A stretch of DNA of 61,059 nt from an uncultured Acidobacteriota bacterium (GTDB lineage Bacteria; Acidobacteriota; Terriglobia; Bryobacterales; Bryobacteraceae): positions 1 to 61,059 of the forward strand of contig CADEFT010000040.1 of NCBI GenBank assembly GCA_902826685.1, in the 5' to 3' direction. The notes under the pieces are model-generated. The model was given only the letters and a program-made list of their open reading frames with translations, was not told where the DNA came from and ran no database searches. A program made the translations under genes and the position numbers. Below, in pieces: positions 51,201 to 58,882 of the stretch (position 1 is the first letter of the stretch; each line of letters starts with the position of its first letter).

Positions 51201-51827
51201 AGCTATTACGGACTGGGGGAGAAGACCGACAGCGGCTTCCAGTTCATTCCAGTGGCGCATGGGAGGCGCGAACTGGGCGGTGTGCTCACGCAGGCGGCCA
51301 TCATGGCCGGGCTTTCCGATGGACGCGAATCGAACCCGGTGAAGCGCGGTGCGTGGCTTGCCCGCAAGATCGTGGCCGAACCGCCCGCCGATCCGCCGCC
51401 CAACGTGCCCGCGCTCAAAGAGGATCCGGATCAGAAACTCACCCTGCGCCAGCGCATCGAGCAGCATCGCAACCAGCCCGGTTGCCGCCAGTGCCACACG
51501 CAAATCGACCCCTGGGGCGTGGCGTTTGAAGAGTTCGACGCCGGCGGCCGCCTGAAGACGGAGCCCGCCGATGCGCGCTCCACGCTTCCCGATAACGCGG
51601 AAGTGGATGGCATCGCGGGCCTCAAACGGCATCTCAGCCAGGACCGCATCGATCAGGTGGCCTTCAGCGTGCTCAAGCATCTGGCGACCTATGCCAACGG
51701 CCGCAGCCTGAGCTACAGCGAATCCGCTTTCCTCAAACAGGACGGCCAAAAGCTGAAGGCTTCCGGCTATCGCATGCGGGACCTGATGCAGTACGTGGTG
51801 AACAGCAAGCTGTTCCTCGAAAAGTAG
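48267..51827 (+). CDS. DUF1587/1595/1592/1588/1585 protein with two CxxCH motifs and internal LamG-like domain
   Basis: The ATG at 48267 starts a signal peptide (MSPRSFCALTAVAAALIAADS) and gives 1186 aa; upstream in-frame starts lie in the divergent promoter region. Order of parts: CRKCH heme-c-like site (about residue 42), DUF1587 ('RRLTVSQYRNTLRDLLRLD'), LamG/concanavalin-like domain (about 408-598), DUF1595 ('RFANRAYRRPIT'), DUF1592 ('DYELASKLSYFLWNAPPD'), DUF1588 ('HGRRELGGVLTQAAIMAGLSDGRE') with a second CRQCH at about 1073, and DUF1585 at the end. These proteins are known from planctomycetes and acidobacteria and are assumed to be periplasmic c-type cytochromes of unknown function. The DUF1552 gene follows by 23 bp, its usual partner. 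Confidence 0.9.
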   Translation: MSPRSFCALTAVAAALIAADSAPNPLAPGFEQKVKPFLEQNCRKCHNADSPTAGVRVDQLDPSIDDSHVRLWEGIRHRVKDGTMPPKGLPQPGAAERGEIVEWVTRALDVARSRPGPKNGLVRRLTVSQYRNTLRDLLRLDDDLTEALPPDAISKDGFVNNKDTLQLSPLLLEAYLETAEEALNRAIVDPKSKPAIQSFRLDLGAGVNQKPFPEKLILGADSLLLENQDFTVTEPMPAKPFAFEPYHMRTKYRFIEGYAGNDTVRGWREYDSLYHSVFACMRGEHGYPKGEAYSTVPQGLLLRPAIPTDELFGINSTYGPRANFKISLRELPDHGRFRVTVTAARYDDGLLLEPDATPPPSGTASLVSRDGQPVVIARPGIYQVDVHAVPRSEKVPAPDTSRLGEALAGEWPLNGEVSGGRLEADAKFVDSPFGKAVTLDGEGDAAIVDRTQAMNVGEGDFTVALWMQPKELRRATIFNLGGREWTHGWFLEMPNNGGAVRIETSGPDTKSNGEIASPRGVLRAGAWQHVAAVVRRGQKESLLFVNGFAVAKGQIGPANLDNGKLNLRLGQSFHGELDEIRLYRRALSEAELQALIEPGRQFAQAPPEKPGQLELTLGTREFSGLLPQPAFLAVRLAAGSLAVKTKFSGVRGLDRVVFTPLAAGSETARRFLAFEKRVPKLGVHVGLRRDCGSTLAPVGPAQAVGGGPLKRYVFEGAIRNFPSPDVEKDNVNYLAGIREIGVRSEYTDGRDMPRLLVRSVEFEGPFLESWPPPSHQAIFPDSLPANDARQVIRRFANRAYRRPITAAEEASLVSVYERSSKAGRPYREAVKDALQVVLTSPQFLFLIETSNTPKPEPLTDYELASKLSYFLWNAPPDRTTLQYAAAGTLRRNLNSEVDRMVADARFSQFIREFGAQWLALDKFQVLEPDLKRFPKLTSYNRAQLRQEPVQYLQHLIRANLPVRHVIEADFMLANEVTASYYGLGEKTDSGFQFIPVAHGRRELGGVLTQAAIMAGLSDGRESNPVKRGAWLARKIVAEPPADPPPNVPALKEDPDQKLTLRQRIEQHRNQPGCRQCHTQIDPWGVAFEEFDAGGRLKTEPADARSTLPDNAEVDGIAGLKRHLSQDRIDQVAFSVLKHLATYANGRSLSYSESAFLKQDGQKLKASGYRMRDLMQYVVNSKLFLEK

Positions 51828-51850
51828 TAGAATTCAAGCGGAGACTTCGA

Positions 51851-53182
51851 ATGCCCACACTCGACCGCCGCGCGTTCCTCAAAGGCTTGGGAGGCGCTAC
51901 GCTGGCGCTGCCCGTTCTCGACGCCATGGGCGCCGAGATCACCGGGAAAGCTCCACGACGCTTCTGCGCCATGTACACCGCCAACGGCATGTCCATGCCC
52001 AAGGAAGAGCACGGCATCGCGGACTGGCATTGGTTCCCCACGGCCGAAAAGGACGGCCAGTTCGTCTTCGGCAAATCCACGGAGCCACTGGCGCCGTTCC
52101 GCCGGCAGTTGAGCTTCATGGGCGGCTTCCATCACCCGAGCGGTCCCAAGGCCGATCCGCACACCTGTTCCGACATGTGGCTGACCGGCGCGCCGCTGCA
52201 CAATCCGAAGCCCGGGACTTACAACACGGCCGGGCTCGACCAGGTGATCGCGCAGCACACCAAACAGCACTGCCGCCAGCCATCGCTGGTGTTGTCGATC
52301 GACGCGGGCACGGGCTTCCTGTCGCGCACCGGCACGATTTCCTACTCGCTCGAAGGGCGGCCGATTCCGGCGGAAAACAACCCCCGCCGCATTTTCGACC
52401 GGCTGTTCCGCGGCGACAACACGTCGGCCAAGTCGCAGCGCGAATACCTGCGGCATCGCATCAAGCTGGTCGATGCGGTGGCCGAAAGCGCCAAGTCGTT
52501 TGACACACAGCTTGGCAAGTCGGACCGCGAGCGCATGGATCAGTACCTCACGTCGCTCAACGAAGTGGAGTCGCGGCTGATCGCTTCCGAAAAGTGGATC
52601 GACATTCCGCTCAAGAAGCAGGATTACTCGCACCTGAACCTCGATGCGACATCCGAAGGCGAGCCCGCCGAGTATTACCGCAACATGTTCGACCTGATCG
52701 CGCTAGCCTTTGATGCCGATATCACGCGCTCGGTGGCGTTCATGTTGAACCGCGAGGACGGCATGGGCATCAGCGATACGTTCCCGTTGAAGCTGGGGCT
52801 GGCCAAGACGCACCACAACCTGTCTCACGCCACCGACAAGGAAGGGCAGTTGAACTTCGCCAAGTACGACCTGTTCCTATCGCGGCAGGTGGCCCAATTC
52901 CTGGGGCGGCTGAATGAATATAAGGATCGCGAAGGCAGCGTACTCGATAACACGATCGTGCTGTTTGGCAGCGGCGCCAGTACGACGCACAATCCGCGCA
53001 ACGTGCCCACGCTGGTCGCCGGGGGCGCCAATATGGGCTTGAAGCACGGTGTCTATTGGCGCAACGGAGAATCGCGCCTGTCGAATCTTTACCTCAGCAT
53101 TTTGCACTCGATGGGCATCGCGCAGGAAAGCTTTGCCGATAGCACCGGCACGCTGACCGGATCGATTTTCGGCCGCGCGTAA
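51851..53182 (+). CDS. DUF1552 protein with Tat-type leader
   Basis: The 443-aa product begins with a twin-arginine leader (MPTLDRRAFLKGLGG) and then 'PRRFCAMYTANGMSMPKEEHG', the typical opening of DUF1552 proteins. Conserved blocks 'FMGGFHHPSGPKADPHTCSDMWLTGA' and 'DRLFRGDNTS' follow, and 'VLFGSGASTTHNPRNVPTLVAGG' lies near the end. The fold is related to the alkaline-phosphatase/sulfatase-like DUF1501 group, but its chemistry is unknown. It is coupled to the DUF1592-family gene (23-bp gap, GGAGA ribosome site) and probably folds in the cytoplasm before Tat export to join the cytochrome-like partner. The small gene downstream follows after 33 bp. Confidence 0.9.
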   Translation: MPTLDRRAFLKGLGGATLALPVLDAMGAEITGKAPRRFCAMYTANGMSMPKEEHGIADWHWFPTAEKDGQFVFGKSTEPLAPFRRQLSFMGGFHHPSGPKADPHTCSDMWLTGAPLHNPKPGTYNTAGLDQVIAQHTKQHCRQPSLVLSIDAGTGFLSRTGTISYSLEGRPIPAENNPRRIFDRLFRGDNTSAKSQREYLRHRIKLVDAVAESAKSFDTQLGKSDRERMDQYLTSLNEVESRLIASEKWIDIPLKKQDYSHLNLDATSEGEPAEYYRNMFDLIALAFDADITRSVAFMLNREDGMGISDTFPLKLGLAKTHHNLSHATDKEGQLNFAKYDLFLSRQVAQFLGRLNEYKDREGSVLDNTIVLFGSGASTTHNPRNVPTLVAGGANMGLKHGVYWRNGESRLSNLYLSILHSMGIAQESFADSTGTLTGSIFGRA

Positions 53183-53215
53183 CTGGGGCCCTGGAAATGC
53201 TATCCTAAAGCCGTT

Positions 53216-53425
53216 ATGGCAATCCCGAACGTCAAGCGATTCCGGATCCAGAATCCTGCCAGCGGCAAGTGGGCCACCGTGATGGCCGTGCTGCCCAAGG
53301 GAGCGGATCAGGAAACCTACATCGCGGATGCTACCAAGCGTTTCGACTGGAAGAGTTGGGAAGAGTCTCAGCTCAAGCAGTTCAAGATCCGCGTCGGTCA
53401 GCAGAAGCAAAAGAAGGCGAAGTAA
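53216..53425 (+). CDS. Small basic protein of unknown function
   Basis: The 69-residue product (MAIPNVKRFRIQNPASGKW...) is lysine-rich at the C-terminus (QQKQKKAK) and has no signal peptide or membrane helix. 'TVMAVLPKGADQETYIADATKRFDWKSWEESQLKQFKIRV' looks like a compact alpha/beta fold. I do not recognise the family. The start has little Shine-Dalgarno support. It lies 33 bp after the DUF1552 gene on the same strand and may be read through from it, though it looks cytoplasmic and unrelated in function. Confidence 0.6.
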   Translation: MAIPNVKRFRIQNPASGKWATVMAVLPKGADQETYIADATKRFDWKSWEESQLKQFKIRVGQQKQKKAK

Positions 53426-53489
53426 CCTTTCGGTTTCCGGCGGGCAGTGGGGGCGGGTATCGCTCTCGCTGCCCCGCTACGCCCGGCGC

Positions 53490-53852
53490 TTAATCCCTCA
53501 AAATATAGAATCCGCTCTGGTTGCCTTCGGGCAAATGCCGCGACCACACGACGCGCGCCTTGCCCTGGAACAACTGGTGCGTAAAGGTCACTTCCGAACC
53601 CGTCGATATCAACTCGCCGGAGTAAGACGCCCGAAAGCCGTGATTGCTAACGTCGCACAATTCTGCTTTCACCACTCGCGTCAGCGGCCGGCTGACCGTG
53701 ATCGACACGTCCCCCAGCAGCACGAACCGAGGCTCCCGGCGGGCGTCCACCAGGGTGCGACTCGCTTCCACAACCATTTCCAATTGTTCCAACGGCATTG
53801 CCGGCGGCGTCATGGTGTTGCTGCTGCTCATAAGTTCCCTCGGCGTATTCAA
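53490..53852 (-). CDS. PilZ-domain protein
   Basis: The 120-residue protein has the PilZ signature: an RxxxR-type motif in DARREPRFVL (about residues 37-45) and a DxSxxG motif in CDVSNHGFRA, followed by the beta-barrel 'GELISTGSEVTFTHQLFQGKARVVWSRHLPEGNQSGFYIL'. PilZ domains bind cyclic di-GMP. With no second domain, it is a stand-alone receptor that would act on motility, exopolysaccharide or secretion targets by contact. No cyclase gene is adjacent. The gene is divergent from the DapA-fold gene, with about 145 bp between starts. The N-terminal 30 residues are low-complexity and may not be structured. Confidence 0.85.
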   Translation of the reverse strand: MNTPRELMSSSNTMTPPAMPLEQLEMVVEASRTLVDARREPRFVLLGDVSITVSRPLTRVVKAELCDVSNHGFRASYSGELISTGSEVTFTHQLFQGKARVVWSRHLPEGNQSGFYILRD

Positions 53853-53997
53853 GGCAAGCCAAGGGCCAAAAGTACCGGTCCAAACGGATTAGCCAGATAG
53901 ATTCGGTCCGGCCACCGGCGCGCGCCAACGTGTCCCGCCATCCGGACAATTTGTCCGGATCGGGCGGACGTTTTGTCGGATGTTAGAATCCGGTCTT

Positions 53998-54948
53998 ATG
54001 GTGCCTCTTCGCCGCCGAGATCTGCTCGCGCTTCCCGCACTCGCCCAGGCCGCCCGCGCCGCCGAAAAAGCCTGGGAGGGCATCTTCGTCATCATGCAGA
54101 CGCCTTTCCACGAGGATCTGGCCATCGACGAGGAATCGCTGCGCAAGGAAACCGATTTCCTGTGCCGGGGCGGCGTCCACGGCCTGGTGTGGCCCGCCGG
54201 GGCCGGCGAATCGAGCTCGCTTTCCTACAACGAGCGGATGCGTCACGCGCCCGCCGTCGTCACCGAAGCCAAGGGCCGCGCCACCGTGCTGATCGGCGTG
54301 CATGGCGCCAATAAGTTCGAAGCCATGGAATACGCCCGCTATGCCGAAAAGATCGGCGCCGACGGACTGCACGCGCTCGGGCCAACCGACGGGTTCGGCG
54401 ATCCGGCGATTCTTGAGGACTACTTCACCTCGATCGCGTCCGCCTCGAAGCTGCCCATGTGCATCCAGGTTTCAAACCCCGGTATGTCCACCAGTTTTCT
54501 GCTGCGCATGGCCGATCAAATTCCCACGCTGCGCATCCTGAAGCTTGAAGCGGGCGACGTGCCGCAGGACGTGACCCGCGTGATCGCCGAGCGTAAGCGT
54601 CCGGTGATCCCATCCACGGGCGGCGGCGCTATGTATCTTTACCAGGAAATGGAGCGCGGTTCCGGCGGCACCATGGCGGGCGCCGGGTTGGCCGATATCC
54701 AGGCCCAGATCTGGGATTGGTATCACCAGGGCAAGAAAAAGGAATCGCACGAGCTGTTTCTGAAGTTCCTGCTCTCGGCCGCGCTTGAGCGCCGCGTGAC
54801 CTACGTATTGCAAAAGGAGATTCTGCGCCGCCGAGGCATCTTCAAAACGACGGTGATGCGCCGCACCCGGCGTGTGACGATGGATGCCGCCGACGTGCGC
54901 GAACTCGACCAGATCATGGAATCGCTGCGCCCGTACTTCCGCGCCTGA
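53998..54948 (+). CDS. DapA-fold (DHDPS/NAL family) protein with altered active site
   Basis: The 316-aa product (322 if the ATG at 53980 is used) has a Tat-like N-terminus (PLRRRDLLALPALAQAARA), so it may be exported, and a TIM-barrel of the dihydrodipicolinate synthase/N-acetylneuraminate lyase family. The Schiff-base lysine is kept (LRILKLEAG, about Lys182). The usual GTTGE reads AGAGE, and the usual YNVP reads VSNP, removing the two conserved Thr and the proton-relay Tyr. The family's normal lysine-pathway or sialate reaction is therefore unlikely; a different aldolase/dehydratase or a lost activity is possible. There is no clear ribosome site. Just after the stop lies a degenerate copy of a piece of the gene. 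Confidence 0.85.
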   Translation: MVPLRRRDLLALPALAQAARAAEKAWEGIFVIMQTPFHEDLAIDEESLRKETDFLCRGGVHGLVWPAGAGESSSLSYNERMRHAPAVVTEAKGRATVLIGVHGANKFEAMEYARYAEKIGADGLHALGPTDGFGDPAILEDYFTSIASASKLPMCIQVSNPGMSTSFLLRMADQIPTLRILKLEAGDVPQDVTRVIAERKRPVIPSTGGGAMYLYQEMERGSGGTMAGAGLADIQAQIWDWYHQGKKKESHELFLKFLLSAALERRVTYVLQKEILRRRGIFKTTVMRRTRRVTMDAADVRELDQIMESLRPYFRA

Positions 54949-54955
54949 AGCTCAA

Positions 54956-54996
54956 GAGCTGGTTTCTGAAGCTCCTGTCCTCGGCCGCGCTCCTCG
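54956..54996 (+). repeat. Degenerate duplicate of an internal DapA-fold gene segment
   Basis: The stretch starting GAGCTGGTTTCTGAAGCTCC just after the DapA-fold stop closely matches 54751-54790 inside that gene (GAGCTGTTTCTGAAGTTCC), both running into CTCGGCCGCGCT. About 33 of 37 bases agree with two short gaps. It has no start codon and no reading frame of its own, and looks like the relic of a small tandem duplication or template switch. The remaining bases up to 55004 show nothing else. Confidence 0.55.
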
Positions 54997-55004
54997 CCTG
55001 AAGC

Positions 55005-55778
55005 TTAACGCCGCCGGAACTCGAGCACATCCAATGCGAACGTGACGCGCCGGGCGGTCTCCTCCCCCATGCCGGGCCGGTAGATGGCGTGGCGCAAGGC
55101 GGCGATCGCCTCGGCGTCGAGTTCCGCCGTTGCCGAAACGGGCTGCCGCCGTTCGAGCCTGAAGCCGGGTTCGAACAGGGCAACGGTACGCTCCTGCCGG
55201 TCGCGGCCCGCCGAGGCGCCGCGCAACTCCGCCAGGTCGCCTGGGCCGGGCGTCGCCACCACCAGTCGCCCCTCAGGCCGCAGAAGACGGTGGAACTCGG
55301 GTTCGTTCAGCCGGCCGGTAATGGAGAGCAGCAGGGTGAACGAACCATCGGCGTAGGGCAATTGGCGATCGGCGTTGGCGACGATCCAGGTGCAATCGGG
55401 GTAACGCCGTGCCGCCGCCTCTACGGCGGGCACGGAAATATCGGCTCCATGCGCCGCGCATCCGGCGAGGCGGCGCAGGTTGCCCACGTAGAAGCCTTCG
55501 CCGCATCCGGCATCGAGCGCAATATCGTCCGGCCCGGGGTGCGCGGCCTGGGCGATCGCATCGAGCAGCGGGCGCGTCACACCCAGGTCGTGGATACGCC
55601 GGCGGCCCGCGATCGCCGCGGCCGTGTCGCCCGGATCCTTCGACCGGCGATCCTGCGGCTGCAGCAGATTCAAATAGCCGCTGCGGGCGAGGTCGAAGCA
55701 ATGGCCCGCCGGACAGACGGCGCGCCGCGGTTCGCGGGTGAGCGGCTTGCGGCAGCCGCGGACCGGGCAAACGAGCAT
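55005..55778 (-). CDS. rlmA: RlmA-like 23S rRNA (guanine-N1) methyltransferase
   Basis: The 257-aa protein opens with a zinc finger (Cys4, Cys9, Cys22, His26) and the diagnostic run 'GHCFDLARSGYLNLLQPQDRRSKDPGD', closely parallel to E. coli RlmA. A Rossmann domain follows with the SAM motif ALDAGCGEGFYVGNL and 'LLSITGRLNEPEFHRLLRPEGRLVVATPG'. RlmA/RlmAII methylate N1 of G745 or G748 in helix 35 of 23S rRNA. The CxxxxC spacing has one or two residues more than the usual CxxC, which may alter the finger slightly. The gene name is by resemblance only; target specificity is not deducible. It is followed by a 56-bp gap with the degenerate duplicate of the DapA-fold gene. Confidence 0.85.
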   Translation of the reverse strand: MLVCPVRGCRKPLTREPRRAVCPAGHCFDLARSGYLNLLQPQDRRSKDPGDTAAAIAGRRRIHDLGVTRPLLDAIAQAAHPGPDDIALDAGCGEGFYVGNLRRLAGCAAHGADISVPAVEAAARRYPDCTWIVANADRQLPYADGSFTLLLSITGRLNEPEFHRLLRPEGRLVVATPGPGDLAELRGASAGRDRQERTVALFEPGFRLERRQPVSATAELDAEAIAALRHAIYRPGMGEETARRVTFALDVLEFRRR

Positions 55779-55805
55779 CAGCCTGAGTGTAACAACGCCC
55801 GGTAC

Positions 55806-56837
55806 TTACGCCGCGCCCATCATGGCCCGCACCACCGCCATCCGGTCGCCCGGCGCATAGGCCAGCCGCACCAGCGGCAGCGCGGCCCGCACCGGCATCG
55901 AGGCGGTCAGCACGGCCCAGGCGGTAAACCCGAAGCGGCCCCGCAGATCGAGATCCGGGGCGCTCCAGACCGCCTGCAGCAGACGCATGCTGAGGGCGAA
56001 CGCCGCGTCGTCGGGGCTGGCCGAGGAGCCGAGCTTCAACAGCGCCAGGCGCAGCTTCAGATGCAGCCAGTGCGAGGTGACCGCGCCCGGCGATAGCGCC
56101 AGTCCACGATCGATGGTGAATCGCTCGAGCAGGCTGCGCAGGCGGCGATCGTTCTCCAGCATGTCGAGCAGCTTCGCCACCATGTCGGCGGCCGATGCGG
56201 TCGTGATGTTGGTCACGCTTTGCGAGTGGCGCCGGTAAAACGCCATCGGCTCGCGGAGGGCCCCGACCGCGCCGAAAAACGGAGCCAGAAAGACCAGGTA
56301 ACAATCCGGGCCGTAGACCCAGTCGCGTTCGGGCATCGGCATCACCTGTTCGAGAAAGCCGCGCGCAAACAGGTTGCCCGAATTCGGGGGGCTGACATAC
56401 ATGCCGCTGGTCAGAAGATCCTGCTCAAGGGCGCCCTCGCGCAAGGGCGCGCGCGGCACCAGACCGCCGGTCGGCCGGCCATGCTCGTCGATGATGCGCA
56501 GGGGGAAATGCACCTTGGCGCATCCGGGCCGCCAGGCCGCCACCGCCTTGGCTACCGCCTCCGGATGCAGAACATCGTCGGAATCGAGAAAGAGCACGGC
56601 GTCGCCGGTGGTGGCCTCAAACGCCGCATTAAACGCCGAACCCTGGCCGCCGTTCTGCTTGAACAGCAGCCGGGCGCGGTCCGCAAAGCGCCGCATGATG
56701 GCCGGCGATCCGTCGGTCGATCCGTCGTCGACCACCACCACTTCCACGTCGCGATAGGTCTGCCCGAGAGCGCTCTCGATGGCGGCTTCGAGATACCGCT
56801 CGTAGTTGTAACTGGTGATGGCGATCGAGACCCGCAT
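55806..56837 (-). CDS. Family 2 glycosyltransferase
   Basis: The 343-aa product has a GT-A nucleotide-sugar fold: 'VSIAITSYNYERYLEAAIESALGQTYRDVEVVVVDDGSTDGS' at the N-terminus and the metal-binding DSDD at about residue 85. A helical region extends to the end, without a clear membrane span. It should transfer a sugar from UDP/GDP-sugar to an acceptor in the cytoplasm; donor and acceptor are unknown. It begins 2 bp after the stop of the methyltransferase gene on the same strand, so the two are a transcriptional and probably functional pair in polysaccharide or glycolipid synthesis. Confidence 0.88.
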   Translation of the reverse strand: MRVSIAITSYNYERYLEAAIESALGQTYRDVEVVVVDDGSTDGSPAIMRRFADRARLLFKQNGGQGSAFNAAFEATTGDAVLFLDSDDVLHPEAVAKAVAAWRPGCAKVHFPLRIIDEHGRPTGGLVPRAPLREGALEQDLLTSGMYVSPPNSGNLFARGFLEQVMPMPERDWVYGPDCYLVFLAPFFGAVGALREPMAFYRRHSQSVTNITTASAADMVAKLLDMLENDRRLRSLLERFTIDRGLALSPGAVTSHWLHLKLRLALLKLGSSASPDDAAFALSMRLLQAVWSAPDLDLRGRFGFTAWAVLTASMPVRAALPLVRLAYAPGDRMAVVRAMMGAA

Positions 56838-56839
56838 GA

Positions 56840-57544
56840 CTATCCCCGAGGCCCGCGCTTGACCCCGAACGTCGTGGTGCCGGAGCTGAAAACATCCCCA
56901 TACCCGGGCTCGCGGAGTTCCGACACGGCCAGGCGGCGGAAGCCGTCGTGCCCGGGCTCGGTTTTCTCATGCGTTGAGTTGTGCAGTGCGATCAGACCGC
57001 CGGTCCGCAGAAAAGGCGTCCAGATGTCGAAGGCCGAACGCGCTCCTTCCGGGGAATGATCGCCGTCGAGAAACAGCAGATCGACAGGATGGTTCCACCG
57101 CGCGCCGACGCTTTCGGCCGTGCCCTGATGCACGGTCACGTAAGGAGCCAGATCCGCCCCGGCAATGTGAGCCTCAAAGCGCTGCCGCAAGGAAGCCTGC
57201 GAGTCCGAAGCGATGCGCGTGTAATGGGGAACCGAGAACGCATCCCCGCTGGCGTCGAACGGATCGATGCAATGCACGTGCCCGCTGCCCTTCAGCTTCC
57301 TCGCCCCAGCCAACAGGACGGTCGCGCTGCCGAGAAAGCAGCCCACCTCCACCGTTACCGCTCCGTGACGCATCAGATAGCACTGGCGCAGCAACTCGAC
57401 CGCTTCCCGGCCCCGCGTCCAGCCCGGAATCCGTTCCGAGGCCTGGAGCAGGTCCGCAAGGCGTCGCGCCTCGGCCCGCAGGCGCGAGTCGGCGAGGAAA
57501 ACGGCAGTAGTCCAGCGCCGGCGCGCCCAGTTTCGGACGGACAT
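56840..57544 (-). CDS. Class I SAM methyltransferase (family 24-like)
   Basis: The 234-aa protein has the SAM-binding motif VEVGCFLGSATVLLAGARKL, an acidic loop HCIDPFDASG and the 'VDLLFLDGDHSPEGARSAFDIWTPFLRTGGLIALHNS' block typical of Methyltransf_24/CmcI-like enzymes often found with glycosyltransferases. The DGDH acid-His pair suggests a metal-assisted O-methyl transfer, perhaps to a sugar. No signal peptide or membrane helix is present. It is the first gene of the pair with the glycosyltransferase gene 2 bp downstream. Its promoter must lie in the AT-richer 57545-57600 segment, divergent from the str operon. Confidence 0.82.
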   Translation of the reverse strand: MSVRNWARRRWTTAVFLADSRLRAEARRLADLLQASERIPGWTRGREAVELLRQCYLMRHGAVTVEVGCFLGSATVLLAGARKLKGSGHVHCIDPFDASGDAFSVPHYTRIASDSQASLRQRFEAHIAGADLAPYVTVHQGTAESVGARWNHPVDLLFLDGDHSPEGARSAFDIWTPFLRTGGLIALHNSTHEKTEPGHDGFRRLAVSELREPGYGDVFSSGTTTFGVKRGPRG

Positions 57545-57644
57545 GACTGAAATTTATAACACATTCTTACAGTAATTCGTAGTACCTATATGCGGATAGT
57601 ACTTCTGGATTTCGGAGGGAGTGCTGTGGGGAATCTACCAGTGC

Positions 57645-57672
57645 TTGACATCGGGAAATGGTGTGCTAGGCT
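57645..57672 (+). promoter_or_regulatory. Sigma-70-type promoter of the str operon
   Basis: A perfect -35 TTGACA (57645-57650) is followed after 16 bp by TAGGCT (57667-57672), which keeps the key T, A and T of the -10 box. It points towards rpsL about 325 bp downstream. No similarly good pair was found closer to the gene. Confidence 0.65.
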
Positions 57673-57997
57673 AGTAGGGTTTGACGAGTTGAAATCTTCC
57701 GCTCCTGGTAACCGTTCGTCTGTTTTTGGCGAGCCCGACCAGGGGCCGGCCCCGAGGCCGCTTAGGTAAACGCCGAAGGCGGTATGGGCCCGACCGAAGT
57801 ACCCTCGCGGTATTCCAGGCAGTTCCGAGCTTCGCTTCAGGCTGCCTTCCACTCGTTCGAATTGGCTCGAAAGACCGGTGTGCCCGCGCGTATTTTCGTG
57901 CGCGTGCGGCCTCAAACCCGGTAATTGTGATTTTGTCCACAGAATTGCTGGCCGCGATCGGATAAAACCGGCCAAAAAGTCAGGAAAGGGAAGCTTC
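57673..57997 (+). promoter_or_regulatory. Long structured leader of the str operon
   Basis: The roughly 320 nt between the promoter and rpsL contain no convincing ORF with a ribosome site. Self-complementary parts include GGGGCCGGCCCC (about 57742-57753), CGCC-GAA-GGCG (about 57771-57781) and a longer hairpin with GGCAG/CTGCC ends (about 57817-57846). The leader may carry a ribosomal-protein binding site for feedback control, or simply be a stable 5' UTR. It ends with AGGAAAGGGAAG just before the GTG of rpsL. Confidence 0.5.
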
Positions 57998-58372
57998 GTG
58001 CCCACGTTCAACCAGCTTGTGCGCAAAGGCCGCCGGCCCACGCGGTATAAAACCGCCAGCCCCGCTTTGCAGGCCTGCCCCCAGCGCCGCGGCGTTTGTA
58101 CGCGCGTCTACACGACGACGCCGAAGAAGCCGAACTCGGCTCTGCGCAAGGTCGCTCGCGTGCGCCTCACCAATCAGATTGAAGTCACCACGTATATCCC
58201 TGGCGTCGGTCACAACCTGCAGGAGCACTCGATCGTGCTCATTCGCGGGGGCCGCGTGAAGGATCTTCCCGGTGTCCGCTATCACGTGGTGCGCGGTACG
58301 CTCGACGCCGCCGGCGTGGCCAATCGTAAGCAGGGACGTTCCAAGTACGGCGCCAAGCGTCCGAAATCGTAA
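57998..58372 (+). CDS. rpsL: Ribosomal protein uS12
   Basis: The GTG at 57998 follows AGGAAAGGGAAG and yields the standard 124 residues. The sequence is textbook S12: PTFNQLVRKGR, CPQRRGVCTRVYTTTPKKPNSALRK with the Lys that streptomycin resistance mutations alter, and LIRGGRVKDLPGVRYH with the modified-Asp loop. S12 lies at the decoding centre of the 30S subunit and checks codon-anticodon pairing. Both resistance-linked lysines (PKKPN and GRVKDLPG) are wild type, so nothing suggests streptomycin resistance. It is first in the str operon, followed by rpsG after 18 bp. Confidence 0.98.
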   Translation: MPTFNQLVRKGRRPTRYKTASPALQACPQRRGVCTRVYTTTPKKPNSALRKVARVRLTNQIEVTTYIPGVGHNLQEHSIVLIRGGRVKDLPGVRYHVVRGTLDAAGVANRKQGRSKYGAKRPKS

Positions 58373-58381
58373 CGGGAGGAA

Positions 58382-58390
58382 ATGAAATAG
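58382..58390 (+). other. Two-codon mini-ORF (ATG AAA TAG) directly before rpsG
   Basis: The GGGAGGA ribosome site at 58374-58380 lies only a few bases from ATG-AAA-TAG, which ends right at the rpsG ATG (58391). Ribosomes could initiate on either ATG. The spacing to the true start is longer than usual, so the mini-ORF may tune rpsG translation, or may be chance. Confidence 0.3.
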
Positions 58391-58861
<471 letters not shown>

Positions 58862-58882
58862 ACCAAACCAAGCAAAGGATTT

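Noticed and set aside
57933..57941. TTGTCCACA, one mismatch from a DnaA box
   Set aside because: It is a single isolated match in a ribosomal-protein leader, without clustered boxes or an AT-rich unwinding region.
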